64,000 bases of DNA from Gemmatimonadota bacterium (GTDB taxonomy: Bacteria > Gemmatimonadota > Gemmatimonadetes > Gemmatimonadales > Gemmatimonadaceae), in contig JADJNZ010000010.1 in assembly GCA_016714015.1 (NCBI GenBank), forward strand, positions 117,808-181,807, in the 5' to 3' direction. Each line of letters opens with the position of its first letter. Within the stretch, counting starts at the first letter, position 1. Below, in pieces: positions 20,577-30,821 of this stretch. Below the pieces are notes generated by a model. The model worked only from the letters and a program-made list of their open reading frames with translations. It searched no databases and was not told the origin of the DNA. A program made the translations under genes and the position numbers.

Positions 20577-23500
20577 TCCGCAGGTTGCGCGTCGTGGCCT
20601 GCGGCGCGCTGCTGGTCGCCGGCGCGGCCGCAACGGCCGTGGCCCTGCCCGCGCAGGTGCGCAAGCCGAGCCCGGCCTCGCAGCCGCCCATCACGCGCCA
20701 GCCGTCCACGGTGCAGCGGGGCCCAGGGCTGCCGCCCGACAACGCGCGCCTCACGCGCGTGACGGCCACCGACACGATGGAGCTCGCCCGCCGCGACACC
20801 GTCGACCGTCGACCGAAGCTCATCGACTGGGCGCCGGACGACTCGGTCATGATCGCCCTCCGGGCGCGGGCCGGCTACACCGTCGTGCGCTATCAGGCGC
20901 AGGATGTCGGCTTCGCGGCCGCCGGGCGCACGATGTCCCTCGTGGGCAAGGACAGCAGCAAGGCGGTCGTGCAGCGTGACTCGACGATGCTCGTGGCGGA
21001 CTCGATCACCTACAGCGACAGCCTCAAGCTCGTGACGGCGAAGGGCGACACCATCACGATGCGCGACCCGACGCAGGCCTCCGACGTCCTCGGGCATCGC
21101 GAGCTCAGCTATGATGTCGAGCGCCGCGAAGGGCGGACGCGCGACTTCTCCACCGTCGCGAACTCCGGCGAGGACTGGCGCGTCGAGGCGCACCGCGCGG
21201 CCTTCTCGTCCGACACCACGAACGACCGCAGTATCGTCTACGGGCGCGACGGGATGATCACGTCGTGCATGGATTCCATCCCGCACTTCCACTTCAATGC
21301 GCGGGAACTGAAGCGCGTCAGCGGGAACATCCTCGTGGCCCGCTCGGTGGTCCTGCACGTGCAGGACGTCCCCGTGATGTGGCTGCCCTTCATCTTCCAG
21401 GATATCCGGTCGGGACGCCGGTCGGGGATGCTCCCGCCGCGTGTCGGCTTCGCCGAGCTCGTGCGCAACAGCCCGACGTACCGCCGGACGGTCGAGAACA
21501 TCGGCTATTACTTCGCCATCTCCGACTACGTCGATGCGCAGGTGAGCCTGGATTGGCGGTCGAGCGCGCGGGCGACCGAGCAGGATCCCGGGTGGACGCG
21601 CTACAACGCCGAGCTGCGCTATCGCTGGCTCGACCGGTTCATGTCCGGGCAGTTCGCGGTCTCGCAGAACTCGCTGAGCTCGGGGAGCCGGAACACGGCG
21701 CTCAGCTGGTCGCACGCGCAGGAGTTCTCCGCACGCACGCGCCTCAACGCGAACCTGAACTACGTCACGAGCACGCAGATCCAGCGGCAGACGGTCTTCA
21801 ATCCGATGGCCGCCGTGGCGACGATCGCCTCGCAGCTCAATCTCGTGCGACAGCAGGGACCGTTCACCATCAACCTCGGCGGGACGCAGCGGCAGTACCC
21901 GGGCCGCGACCAGGTCGACCGGTCCTTTCCCTCGCTCAACATCGCCTCCAAGCCGCTGCAGGTCGGGGAGTGGTTCGTCCTCAACCCGACCTTCTCGTAC
22001 GCGACGCAACAGAGCCTCAACCTCGATGCGACGGGCGACTTCGCCTATCGCTACATCGATCGCGGGGCCGGCGTGCTCGACTCCCTCCGCCTCCGCCGGA
22101 ATACCAGCACCACCTCGATCTCACTCGGCACGCCGTTCAAGGTCTTCGACTTCCAGGTGCAGAGCGGCTTCAAGTTCAACAACGCCATCCGCGACTACCC
22201 GCAGATCATCACCGTGCGCGACCCGGCGGACACGTCGGCGCGCATCGACCGCGTCTACGCGGGGACCTACGACTCGTCGTTCGACTTCGACATGTCGATC
22301 GGGTTGCCGCAGTTCCTCCAGGGCACGTGGAACCTCTCGCCGAGCGTGTCGGCGACGAACGTCGATCCCCGCGGGTTCGCCATCCGGACCCACCTCTCCA
22401 ATGGCGCGTGGGTCACGCAGTCGAAGCGGCTCTCGTACGGGCTCGGTGTCACGCCGACGCTGTTCAAGCTCTTCCGCGGTTTCGGGCCGGTGGAGCGCTT
22501 CCGTCACGCGATCACGCCGACGCTCACCTACAGCTACTCGCCGGCCGCGACGGTGAGCGACGAGTATCTCGCGGCGACGAACCAGGTGCCGACCGGCTAT
22601 CTCGGCAGTCTCGCGCAGAATCGCCTCACGTTCGGCTTCTCCACGAATCTCGAGGCGAAGATGCGGACGCGCGGCGACAGCGCGGCGCAGGGCGCGGGGC
22701 AGGGTGGCGCGGGCGGCGCGGGCGGGCCGAAGGTGAAGGTCCTGACGCTGCAGTTCACCGCGCTCTCGTGGGACTTCGAGCGCCAGCGCGTCACCGGCAA
22801 GAGCGGCTTCGCGACCGACAAGTTCGGCTACACGTTCCGCTCCGACCTGCTGCCCGGCTTCGACCTGGGTGTGGACTACTCGCTGTTCCAGGGCAACTAC
22901 CTCAGCGACACCGCGGTCTTCGATCCCTATCGCGAGTCGATCCGCGCGTCGTTCAGCCTCGACGGCCGCTCGGCGATCGTGCGCGGCGTCGCCCGGCTCT
23001 TCGGCGCCGAGGCCACCCGCCCGACGGATGGCGGCGGCGCGCCGCGCAACGGCGACCTCAACAGCGGGATGGTGTCGACGATGGGCGCGCAGCAGGGCAT
23101 GGGTGCGCTCACCGGCACGCGCGCACGCGGCATGGTGCAGGAGATCCCGACGGGGCAGGGGTTCACGGCCTCGTTCAACGTGTCGGCCAACCGGCAGCGG
23201 CCGCCGGTCGGCGGTCGCCAGCAGGATTTCGATCCGTCGACGCAGTGCCGGGGATTCCTCGTCGGCACGTTCCTGTACGACGAGTGCGTGCGGCAGGCCG
23301 GCCTGAATGCCTCCACGCGGGATCCCAATGATCTGGGGCCCGCCGGCGGCACCTACTTCCGGGTGCCCCCCACGACATCGGTCGGTTTCCGCACCAGCTT
23401 CAACCTCACGCCCAAGTGGGCCGCGAGCTGGAGCACCATGTACGACGTCGAGCGCAGCGAGTTCGCGTCGCAGGTCGTGACGCTGCAGCGCGAGCTGCAC

Positions 23501-23647
23501 GACTGGAAGGCGATCTTCGGCTTCACGCAGGCGCCCAACGGCAACTTCGCGTTCACGTTCTTCGTCTCGCTCAAGGCGCAGCCCGAGATCAAGGTCGATT
23601 ACGACCGCGCCACCTATCGTCCCCCCACGTCCGCCCGCCTCCCGTGA
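20573..23647 (+). CDS. lptD: LPS-assembly protein LptD-like outer membrane protein
   Basis: 1024 residues. Signal peptide at about 1-27 (VVACGALLVAGAAATAVALPAQ). An OstA/LptA-like beta-jellyroll spans about 110-235 (DSITYSDSLKLVTAKGDTI, LSYDVERREGRTRDF). The rest is a large barrel with many alternating strands, beginning VPVMWLPFIFQDIRSGRRSG, the LptD barrel-entry motif. LptD inserts lipopolysaccharide into the outer leaflet. Visible mature cysteines are C232, C892 and C905, placed in the N-domain and late barrel, so an inter-domain disulfide like that of E. coli is possible but with different spacing. Start: GTG at 20573 in the tatC stop. The 3' end overlaps hutH by GTGA. Confidence 0.88.
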   Translation: MIRRLRVVACGALLVAGAAATAVALPAQVRKPSPASQPPITRQPSTVQRGPGLPPDNARLTRVTATDTMELARRDTVDRRPKLIDWAPDDSVMIALRARAGYTVVRYQAQDVGFAAAGRTMSLVGKDSSKAVVQRDSTMLVADSITYSDSLKLVTAKGDTITMRDPTQASDVLGHRELSYDVERREGRTRDFSTVANSGEDWRVEAHRAAFSSDTTNDRSIVYGRDGMITSCMDSIPHFHFNARELKRVSGNILVARSVVLHVQDVPVMWLPFIFQDIRSGRRSGMLPPRVGFAELVRNSPTYRRTVENIGYYFAISDYVDAQVSLDWRSSARATEQDPGWTRYNAELRYRWLDRFMSGQFAVSQNSLSSGSRNTALSWSHAQEFSARTRLNANLNYVTSTQIQRQTVFNPMAAVATIASQLNLVRQQGPFTINLGGTQRQYPGRDQVDRSFPSLNIASKPLQVGEWFVLNPTFSYATQQSLNLDATGDFAYRYIDRGAGVLDSLRLRRNTSTTSISLGTPFKVFDFQVQSGFKFNNAIRDYPQIITVRDPADTSARIDRVYAGTYDSSFDFDMSIGLPQFLQGTWNLSPSVSATNVDPRGFAIRTHLSNGAWVTQSKRLSYGLGVTPTLFKLFRGFGPVERFRHAITPTLTYSYSPAATVSDEYLAATNQVPTGYLGSLAQNRLTFGFSTNLEAKMRTRGDSAAQGAGQGGAGGAGGPKVKVLTLQFTALSWDFERQRVTGKSGFATDKFGYTFRSDLLPGFDLGVDYSLFQGNYLSDTAVFDPYRESIRASFSLDGRSAIVRGVARLFGAEATRPTDGGGAPRNGDLNSGMVSTMGAQQGMGALTGTRARGMVQEIPTGQGFTASFNVSANRQRPPVGGRQQDFDPSTQCRGFLVGTFLYDECVRQAGLNASTRDPNDLGPAGGTYFRVPPTTSVGFRTSFNLTPKWAASWSTMYDVERSEFASQVVTLQRELHDWKAIFGFTQAPNGNFAFTFFVSLKAQPEIKVDYDRATYRPPTSARLP

Positions 23648-25146
23648 CCGAACCCCTCTGGCTCGACGGTACGTCGCTCACCGTGGCCGACGTGCTCTCC
23701 GTCGCCGATGCCCGCCGACCGGTGCGACTCGCCGCCGATGCGCGCGTGCGGATGCAGGGCACGCGAGGCATCGTCGAGGGGCTCGCCGCGCGCGGCGAGG
23801 CCGTCTACGGCGTGACGACCGGCTTCGGCAAGCTCTCCGACATCGCCATCGCGCCGGACCAGCTCGCGCAGCTGCAGGTGAATCTCGTGCGCAGCCATGC
23901 CGCCGGTGTCGGCCCTCGGCTGCCCGAGCGAGAGGTCCGCGCGATGATGCTCCTGCGGGCCAACTGCCTGGCGAAGGGATTCAGTGGCGCCCGGCCCGAG
24001 CTCGTGGAGCTGCTCTGCGCGATGCTCGAGGCGGGACTCCACCCCGAAGTGCCGGAGCAGGGGAGCGTCGGCGCGAGCGGCGACCTCGCGCCGCTGGCGC
24101 ACCTCGCGCTCGGGCTCATCGGCGAAGGGACGTTGCACCACGCCAACGGGTCGGGCCCGGCCGCCGAGGTCCTGCGGGCGCACGGGCTCGCGCCGGCATC
24201 GCTCGGCCCCAAGGAGGGCCTCGCGCTCATCAACGGCACGCAGGCGCACTCGGCCGTCGGCGCGCTCGCGCTCGTGCATGCCCACCGCTGCTGGCACGCG
24301 GCGCACGTCGCCGGCGCGATGTCGCTCGAAGCGCTCCTCGGTACGCCCACGGCCTTCGACGCGCGCATCCACGCGGCCCGCGGCCAGCGCGGCCAGATGG
24401 AGTCGGCGGCGCTCCTGCTCACCCTCCTTGCCGACAGCGAGATCCGCGAGTCGCACCGCGAGGGCGACTCGCGCGTCCAGGATGCCTACGCGCTCCGCTG
24501 CATGCCGCAGGTGCATGGACCGGTGCTCGAGGCGATCCGCTTCGCCGAGCACCTGATCCAGGGCGAGCTCAACGCCGCGACCGACAATCCGCTCGTGTTC
24601 GACGACGGCACGATGCTCTCCGGTGGCAACTTCCACGGGCAGGCCGCCGCGATGGCGATGGACGTGCTCGCCATCGCGATGACCAACCTCGCCGTCATGA
24701 GCGAGCGGCGGATCGACCGGCTCGTGCATCCCGACCTCAACGAGGGACTGCCGCCGTTCCTCACGCCCACCGCCGGCGTCAGCTCCGGGTTCATGATGGC
24801 GCAGGTCACCGCGGCCGCGATCACGAGCGAGTGCAAGATCCTCTCCCATCCGGCGAGCGTCGACTCGATCCCGACGGACGGGAGCAAGGAGGATGTCGTT
24901 CCCATGGCGATGGGGGCCGCGACGAAGCTCCGGCGGATCGTCCGCAACCTGGAGCACGTGCTCGCCGTCGAGCTGATGTGCGCGGCGCAGGGCCTGGAGT
25001 TCCGGCGTCCGCTCCGCGGCGGTGTCGGCGTCGAGACCGGCTACGCTCGCGTGCGCGGCATCGTCCCCGCGTTGACCGCGGACCGGGTGCTCGGGCCTGA
25101 CATCGAGGCGATCGCGCGCGCGGTCTCGCAGGGCGCGTTCGCCTGA
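23644..25146 (+). CDS. hutH: Histidine ammonia-lyase
   Basis: Deaminates L-histidine to urocanate, the first step of histidine use. 500 residues. The MIO cofactor forms from ASG at 144-146 within GASGDLAPLAH. The substrate-side Y55 lies in YGVTTGFG. Other family parts are NGTQAH and the C-terminal SKEDVVPMAMGAA. Start: GTG at 23644, sharing four bases with the lptD stop, so hutH seems transcribed from the long Tol-Pal-lptD operon instead of with hutU and hutI, which lie past a minus-strand gene. Confidence 0.97.
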   Translation: MTEPLWLDGTSLTVADVLSVADARRPVRLAADARVRMQGTRGIVEGLAARGEAVYGVTTGFGKLSDIAIAPDQLAQLQVNLVRSHAAGVGPRLPEREVRAMMLLRANCLAKGFSGARPELVELLCAMLEAGLHPEVPEQGSVGASGDLAPLAHLALGLIGEGTLHHANGSGPAAEVLRAHGLAPASLGPKEGLALINGTQAHSAVGALALVHAHRCWHAAHVAGAMSLEALLGTPTAFDARIHAARGQRGQMESAALLLTLLADSEIRESHREGDSRVQDAYALRCMPQVHGPVLEAIRFAEHLIQGELNAATDNPLVFDDGTMLSGGNFHGQAAAMAMDVLAIAMTNLAVMSERRIDRLVHPDLNEGLPPFLTPTAGVSSGFMMAQVTAAAITSECKILSHPASVDSIPTDGSKEDVVPMAMGAATKLRRIVRNLEHVLAVELMCAAQGLEFRRPLRGGVGVETGYARVRGIVPALTADRVLGPDIEAIARAVSQGAFA

Positions 25147-25167
25147 CCGCGCGGGGGCCGGTCGCCC

Positions 25168-26700
25168 CTACCGGCTCCGCTCGAACTCGAGCGCGGCGTC
25201 GTCCTCGAACCGCACCGCGGCGACCTTCCCGTCCGCCCCGAGCCGGAACGTGAAGTAGGTCCACCCACCACGCCCGTCCCCGAGCTTCGCGCGGAAGGTG
25301 TCGTGATGGAAGTGCTCGAGCCGGCCGCGGTTCTCCGGCGCCGGACCGAACCGGGCGGTCAGCGCGCCGGCGTCGAGCGCGACGACGAGGTCCCCGTACA
25401 CCGGGTGCAGGTACCGCCCGGCGTACTCCGCCACTGGGCGGCTCGGCTGCGTGTTCGGCACGCGCGCGGAGTCCCGCGCGGCCGCCGCCCGCATCCCGGC
25501 GCTGCGCTGCGCGCCGTAGAGCGCGAGCAACTCGGTGCTCCAGTCGCGCGTCGGGCCCCCGAGATACGCATCGAACACGCGCCACATCAGGGCATGCCGG
25601 AACTCGGCGTGGTCCACGTTGCCGAAGATGTACACCCCCAGCCGTTCATCCGGCATGAGGCCGACGATCGCGGTGCGGCCGTCGATCGAGCCGGTGTGCA
25701 TCGCGACGAACCGTCCGCGATAGTCCTGCTGGAACCAGCCGAGCCCGTAGGTCATCCAGTGGGGCCGCGTCAGGCGGGCCGTCGGGTAGAACTCGGCCGC
25801 CGGAACGAATGCCTGCGGGCGCATCAACTCGCGGAAGCCCGCCTCGGAGACGAGGCGGCGCCCGTCGACCCGGCCCGAGTCGAGGAGGAACCGCACCCAT
25901 CGCCCGGCGTCCTCCGCGGTCGACCACGCCGACCCGGCGGCGGGGACCGGGTCCACCGGGGACTCCTCGATCGCGCGCACCGCGCCGTCGATCTCGAAAT
26001 GCGCGGCCGACACGTTGTCGTGGCGTGCGGACAGCACGGCCGCGAGCGTGGGCTCGGAGCGCGTCATGCCGAGCGGCCGCATGATGCGCGTCGTGATGAA
26101 GCGCTCCCACGACATCCCGCTCGCCGCCGCGACCACTTCGCCGGCGACCTGATACATGACGTTCTGGTAGATGAACGACGAGCGCATCGAGTACGAGAGG
26201 TCGAGGCCGCGCACGCGCTCGAGGATCTCGCGAGTGGAGAGGTCCCCGCGCACCCACAGCAGGTCGGCGTTCCCGAGCCCGCTGTTGTGGAGCAGCAGGT
26301 CGCGCACCCGCAGTTCGCGCGTGACGTAGGGATCCTTCAACTGGAACCAGGGCAGGTGCTTCGTGACCGGATCGTCCCACGCCACCTTGCCCGAGTCCAC
26401 GAGCATCGCGACGGCGAGCGCGGTCATCGCCTTGGTCGTCGACATCATGCCGAACATCGTGCGCGCATCGACGCGGTCGGGGGCACCGAGCCGTCGGACG
26501 CCGAATCCCTTGGCGTACACCACGCGGTCGTCCTTCACGATCGCGATGGAGAGTCCCGGGATGTGCCACTCCTGCATCCCCTTGGCGATGTAGGCGTCGA
26601 GGTCCGCCTCCGCGCGCCCTTGCGCGCGGGCGGCCGAGGCGAGGGTGGCGAGGGTGGCGAGCAGGGTGCGGACGAGGACGACGGGACGGCGCGCGCGCAT
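25168..26700 (-). CDS. Exported serine hydrolase (class C beta-lactamase/DD-peptidase family)
   Basis: 510 residues. Signal peptide at 1-27 ([21 protein letters not shown]). The beta-lactamase-like domain has the SxxK nucleophile motif STTK (87-90) and the Tyr motif in [30 protein letters not shown] occupies the place of the third motif (HxG). The last 100 residues resemble the DUF3471 lipocalin-like tail ([19 protein letters not shown]). Relatives include esterases, peptidases and beta-lactamase-like enzymes; the substrate is unknown. Start: ATG at 26700 (MRARRP), before the signal; the open frame further upstream overlaps the hutU promoter. It separates hutH from hutU on the opposite strand. 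Confidence 0.85.
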   Translation of the reverse strand: MRARRPVVLVRTLLATLATLASAARAQGRAEADLDAYIAKGMQEWHIPGLSIAIVKDDRVVYAKGFGVRRLGAPDRVDARTMFGMMSTTKAMTALAVAMLVDSGKVAWDDPVTKHLPWFQLKDPYVTRELRVRDLLLHNSGLGNADLLWVRGDLSTREILERVRGLDLSYSMRSSFIYQNVMYQVAGEVVAAASGMSWERFITTRIMRPLGMTRSEPTLAAVLSARHDNVSAAHFEIDGAVRAIEESPVDPVPAAGSAWSTAEDAGRWVRFLLDSGRVDGRRLVSEAGFRELMRPQAFVPAAEFYPTARLTRPHWMTYGLGWFQQDYRGRFVAMHTGSIDGRTAIVGLMPDERLGVYIFGNVDHAEFRHALMWRVFDAYLGGPTRDWSTELLALYGAQRSAGMRAAAARDSARVPNTQPSRPVAEYAGRYLHPVYGDLVVALDAGALTARFGPAPENRGRLEHFHHDTFRAKLGDGRGGWTYFTFRLGADGKVAAVRFEDDAALEFERSR

Positions 26701-26753
26701 GCGGGGCTCGGGCTGGAGGTCGCGGCAAAGGTACTCCCTCGGTCCCCGGTGGC

Positions 26754-26759
26754 TAGATT
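26754..26759 (+). promoter_or_regulatory. Candidate -10 box of hutU
   Basis: TAGATT in the 85-base divergent spacer. A start near 26766 leaves a leader of about 20 bases. No -35 is obvious. Confidence 0.4.
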
Positions 26760-26785
26760 GGAGGCCGAACCCGTTCCCGACGACG

Positions 26786-28440
<1,655 letters not shown>

Positions 28441-28459
<19 letters not shown>

Positions 28460-28525
28460 AGGAGGAAGGCTGAAAGTCGCCGCGCATCGTCGGTCACCTT
28501 CATCCTCCATCCTTCAGCCTTCATC
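28441..28525. repeat. 29-base purine/pyrimidine inverted repeat between hutU and the radical-SAM gene
   Basis: Left arm 28441-28469 (GATGGAGGCTGAAGGCTGAA...) pairs with right arm 28497-28525 at 25 of 29 positions around a 27-base loop. The hutU stop (28457-28459) is inside the left arm. The next ATG (28531) is 5 bases after the right arm. It would fold into a strong RNA hairpin just before the radical-SAM start and hide its start region. Confidence 0.75.
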
Positions 28526-28530
28526 GCGAG

Positions 28531-29505
28531 ATGCTGAGCGCCAAGTTCCGCCCCTGGCACCTGCTGCCGTTCAGCGCCAAGTACGTCCGGCTCCGCCTGC
28601 GGAAGCGGCCGGTCCTGGTGACGTTCGAGGTCACCATGCGCTGCAATGCCAGCTGTGCCTTCTGCGACTACTGGAAGACGTCGCCGGAGATGAAGGCGAA
28701 GGAGCTGGCATCGTTCGTCGACGCCGCCAAGGCGTTCGACCCGATGATCGTCACCTTCAGCGGCGGCGAACCGCTGCTGCGGAAGGACCTCGAGGAGATC
28801 GTCGACGGCGTCGACCGCGCGATCGCCTACAAGTGGATGACCCTCATCACGCACGGCGCGATGCTCACCCCCGAGCGCGCGCGCTCGCTCTGGGATGCGG
28901 GGATCGGCCAGTTCTCCGTGTCGCTCGACTACCTCGACGAGCGGCACGACCGTGCGCGCGGCATCCCCGGACTCACCGCGCGCATCCTCGCCAACGCCGA
29001 GCGCATCCGCGCCGCGGGGATGACCGTGCGCTTCAACACCGTCATCAAGGACGACAATCTCGATGACGTGATGCCGCTCGTGCAGCATGCGGCCGCGATG
29101 CGCGTCGGCGTGAACCTCTCGGTGTACACCGACTTCAAGAACGGCAATCCGGCGCACCTCCTCCGCCCGGAGCACCAGGCGCGCCTCGAGGCGCTCGTGC
29201 GGGAGCTGCTCGCCTTCAAGCGCGAGCGCCGCGGCATCATCTCGAACTCCGATCACTACCTGGAGCAGATCCCGCGGTACGCGCGCGGCGAGATGAAGGA
29301 ACCCTGCCTCTCGGGACAGGACACGGTGCACATCGACCCGTACGGCGGCATCCGCCGCTGCCCCGACTTCCCGGTCGATGGGCATTGGACCGAGTACGCG
29401 GGCTACGCCCCCATCGCCTGCGACAAGTGCTACTATGCCTGCCGCGGCGAGGCGCAGGCCCCGCTGCGCGCCGATCGCTTCCTCGACCTGCTCGCGTCGC
29501 CATGA
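28531..29505 (+). CDS. Radical SAM protein with C-terminal cysteine cluster, inside the hut cluster
   Basis: 324 residues. The radical-SAM iron-sulfur motif is C38-NAS-C42-AF-C45, with GGEP at 78-81 (SAM binding). The C-terminal part has C259, C277 (IDPYGGIRRCPDF) and the close set C297-C300-C304 (CDKCYYACRGE), like the SPASM or twitch auxiliary-cluster region of PqqE and related peptide- or cofactor-modifying enzymes. The substrate is unknown. Such an enzyme is not part of the known histidine pathway, yet it lies between hutU and hutI and shares ATGA with hutI. No precursor-peptide gene is seen next to it. Confidence 0.88.
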   Translation: MLSAKFRPWHLLPFSAKYVRLRLRKRPVLVTFEVTMRCNASCAFCDYWKTSPEMKAKELASFVDAAKAFDPMIVTFSGGEPLLRKDLEEIVDGVDRAIAYKWMTLITHGAMLTPERARSLWDAGIGQFSVSLDYLDERHDRARGIPGLTARILANAERIRAAGMTVRFNTVIKDDNLDDVMPLVQHAAAMRVGVNLSVYTDFKNGNPAHLLRPEHQARLEALVRELLAFKRERRGIISNSDHYLEQIPRYARGEMKEPCLSGQDTVHIDPYGGIRRCPDFPVDGHWTEYAGYAPIACDKCYYACRGEAQAPLRADRFLDLLASP

Positions 29506-30758
29506 CCCAGCTCTTCGTGAATGCCGCCGAAGTCGTCACCTGCGCCGGCCCCGCGCGCGCGCGCCGCGGCGCGGAGCAGGGCGATGCCGCGGTGCGACCG
29601 GCCGTCGGCGTCGCGGTCGGCGATGACGGGCGGGTCCTCGCGGTCGCGCCGGACGCCGAGCTGCGCGCGGCCCATCCCACGGCGGCGGTGATCGACTGCG
29701 CGCAGGGCGTCCTCACTCCCGGCTTCGTCGACTCGCACACGCACGCGATCTTCGGGCGCGCCCGCTACGAGGAGCAGGAGATGCGCGCCGCCGGCGTCGG
29801 GTACCTCGAGATCGCGAAGCGGGGCGGCGGGATCCACTCCTCGGTCCGGGACCTCCGCACGCGCAGCGAGGCGGACCTCGCCTCCCTCGCCGCGACGCGC
29901 CTCCGGCGCATCGCCGCCCACGGGACCACCACCCTCGAGGTGAAATCCGGATACGGACTCTCCCTCGAGTCCGAACTCGCCACGCTCCGCGTCATCCGGA
30001 GACTCGCCGCCGAGGTGCCGCTGCGCCTCGTGCCGACCTTCCTCGGCGCCCATGAGGTCCCGCTCGACTATCGCGAGGCGCCGCGGGACCGCGGGCAGTA
30101 CATCGCGCTCGTCACGGAGGAGATGATCCCCGCCGTGGCGAAGGAGGGGCTCGCCCGCTTCTGCGATGTGTTCTGCGAGCCAGGCGTGTACACGGTCGAC
30201 GAGACGCGCCGCATCCTGACCGCCGCGCGCAGGGCAGGGATGGGGCTCAAGCTCCACGCCGACGAGCTCGAGAACGGCGCCGCCGCCGAACTCGCCGCCG
30301 AACTCGGCGCCACGTCCGCCGACCACCTCGCCGCGATCTCCGACCTCGGCATCGCCGCGCTGGCCGCGTCCGGCACGGTCGCAACGCTCCTGCCCGGCAC
30401 GATGCTCTTCCTGGGGCGCCCGAAGCAGGCGCCCGCCCGTGCGCTCGTCAACGCGGGGGTCGCGGTCGCCTTGGCCTCGGACTTCAACCCGGGGACGAGC
30501 CCGACCGTCAACTTCCCCCTCGTCCTCACGCTCGGCGTGAGCCAGCTGCGCCTGAGCGTCGCGGAAGCGTTCGTCGCGGCCACCGTGAACGGAGCCGCCG
30601 CCCTCGGGCTCGCCGGCGAGGTCGGGCAGATCGCGCCGGGATTCCAGGCGGACCTGGCCCTCTTCGACGTCCGCGACCACCGCGAGATCCCCTATTGGTA
30701 CGGCGACCAGCGCTGCCGGCGGACCTGGGTCGGGGGGCGGCCGGCGCACGGGGCCTGA
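29502..30758 (+). CDS. hutI: Imidazolonepropionase
   Basis: Zinc amidohydrolase that opens imidazolonepropionate to formiminoglutamate. 418 residues. Metal-binding H79-T-H81 in DSHTHAIFG, then KSGYGLSLESELATLRVI, LHADELENGAAAELAAELGA, and the late Asp in ASDFNPGTSPT. Start: ATG at 29502, overlapping the radical-SAM stop. A formiminoglutamate-using enzyme (hutG or hutF) is not in the window. The N-terminus carries an extra Arg/Ala-rich stretch (about 17-32). Confidence 0.96.
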   Translation: MTQLFVNAAEVVTCAGPARARRGAEQGDAAVRPAVGVAVGDDGRVLAVAPDAELRAAHPTAAVIDCAQGVLTPGFVDSHTHAIFGRARYEEQEMRAAGVGYLEIAKRGGGIHSSVRDLRTRSEADLASLAATRLRRIAAHGTTTLEVKSGYGLSLESELATLRVIRRLAAEVPLRLVPTFLGAHEVPLDYREAPRDRGQYIALVTEEMIPAVAKEGLARFCDVFCEPGVYTVDETRRILTAARRAGMGLKLHADELENGAAAELAAELGATSADHLAAISDLGIAALAASGTVATLLPGTMLFLGRPKQAPARALVNAGVAVALASDFNPGTSPTVNFPLVLTLGVSQLRLSVAEAFVAATVNGAAALGLAGEVGQIAPGFQADLALFDVRDHREIPYWYGDQRCRRTWVGGRPAHGA

Positions 30759-30785
30759 GGCCCCGGCCCCCCGGTACCCAAACGC

Positions 30786-30815
30786 TTGTCACGCCACGGG
30801 TTCGGCGGGTAACTT
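30786..30815 (+). promoter_or_regulatory. Candidate promoter with leaderless start for the TPR gene
   Basis: TTGTCA (30786-30791), 18-base spacer, TAACTT (30810-30815), then 6 bases (TCCCGG) to the ATG at 30822. It is the clearest example here of a promoter whose transcript would start at the start codon. Confidence 0.6.
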
Positions 30816-30821
30816 TCCCGG

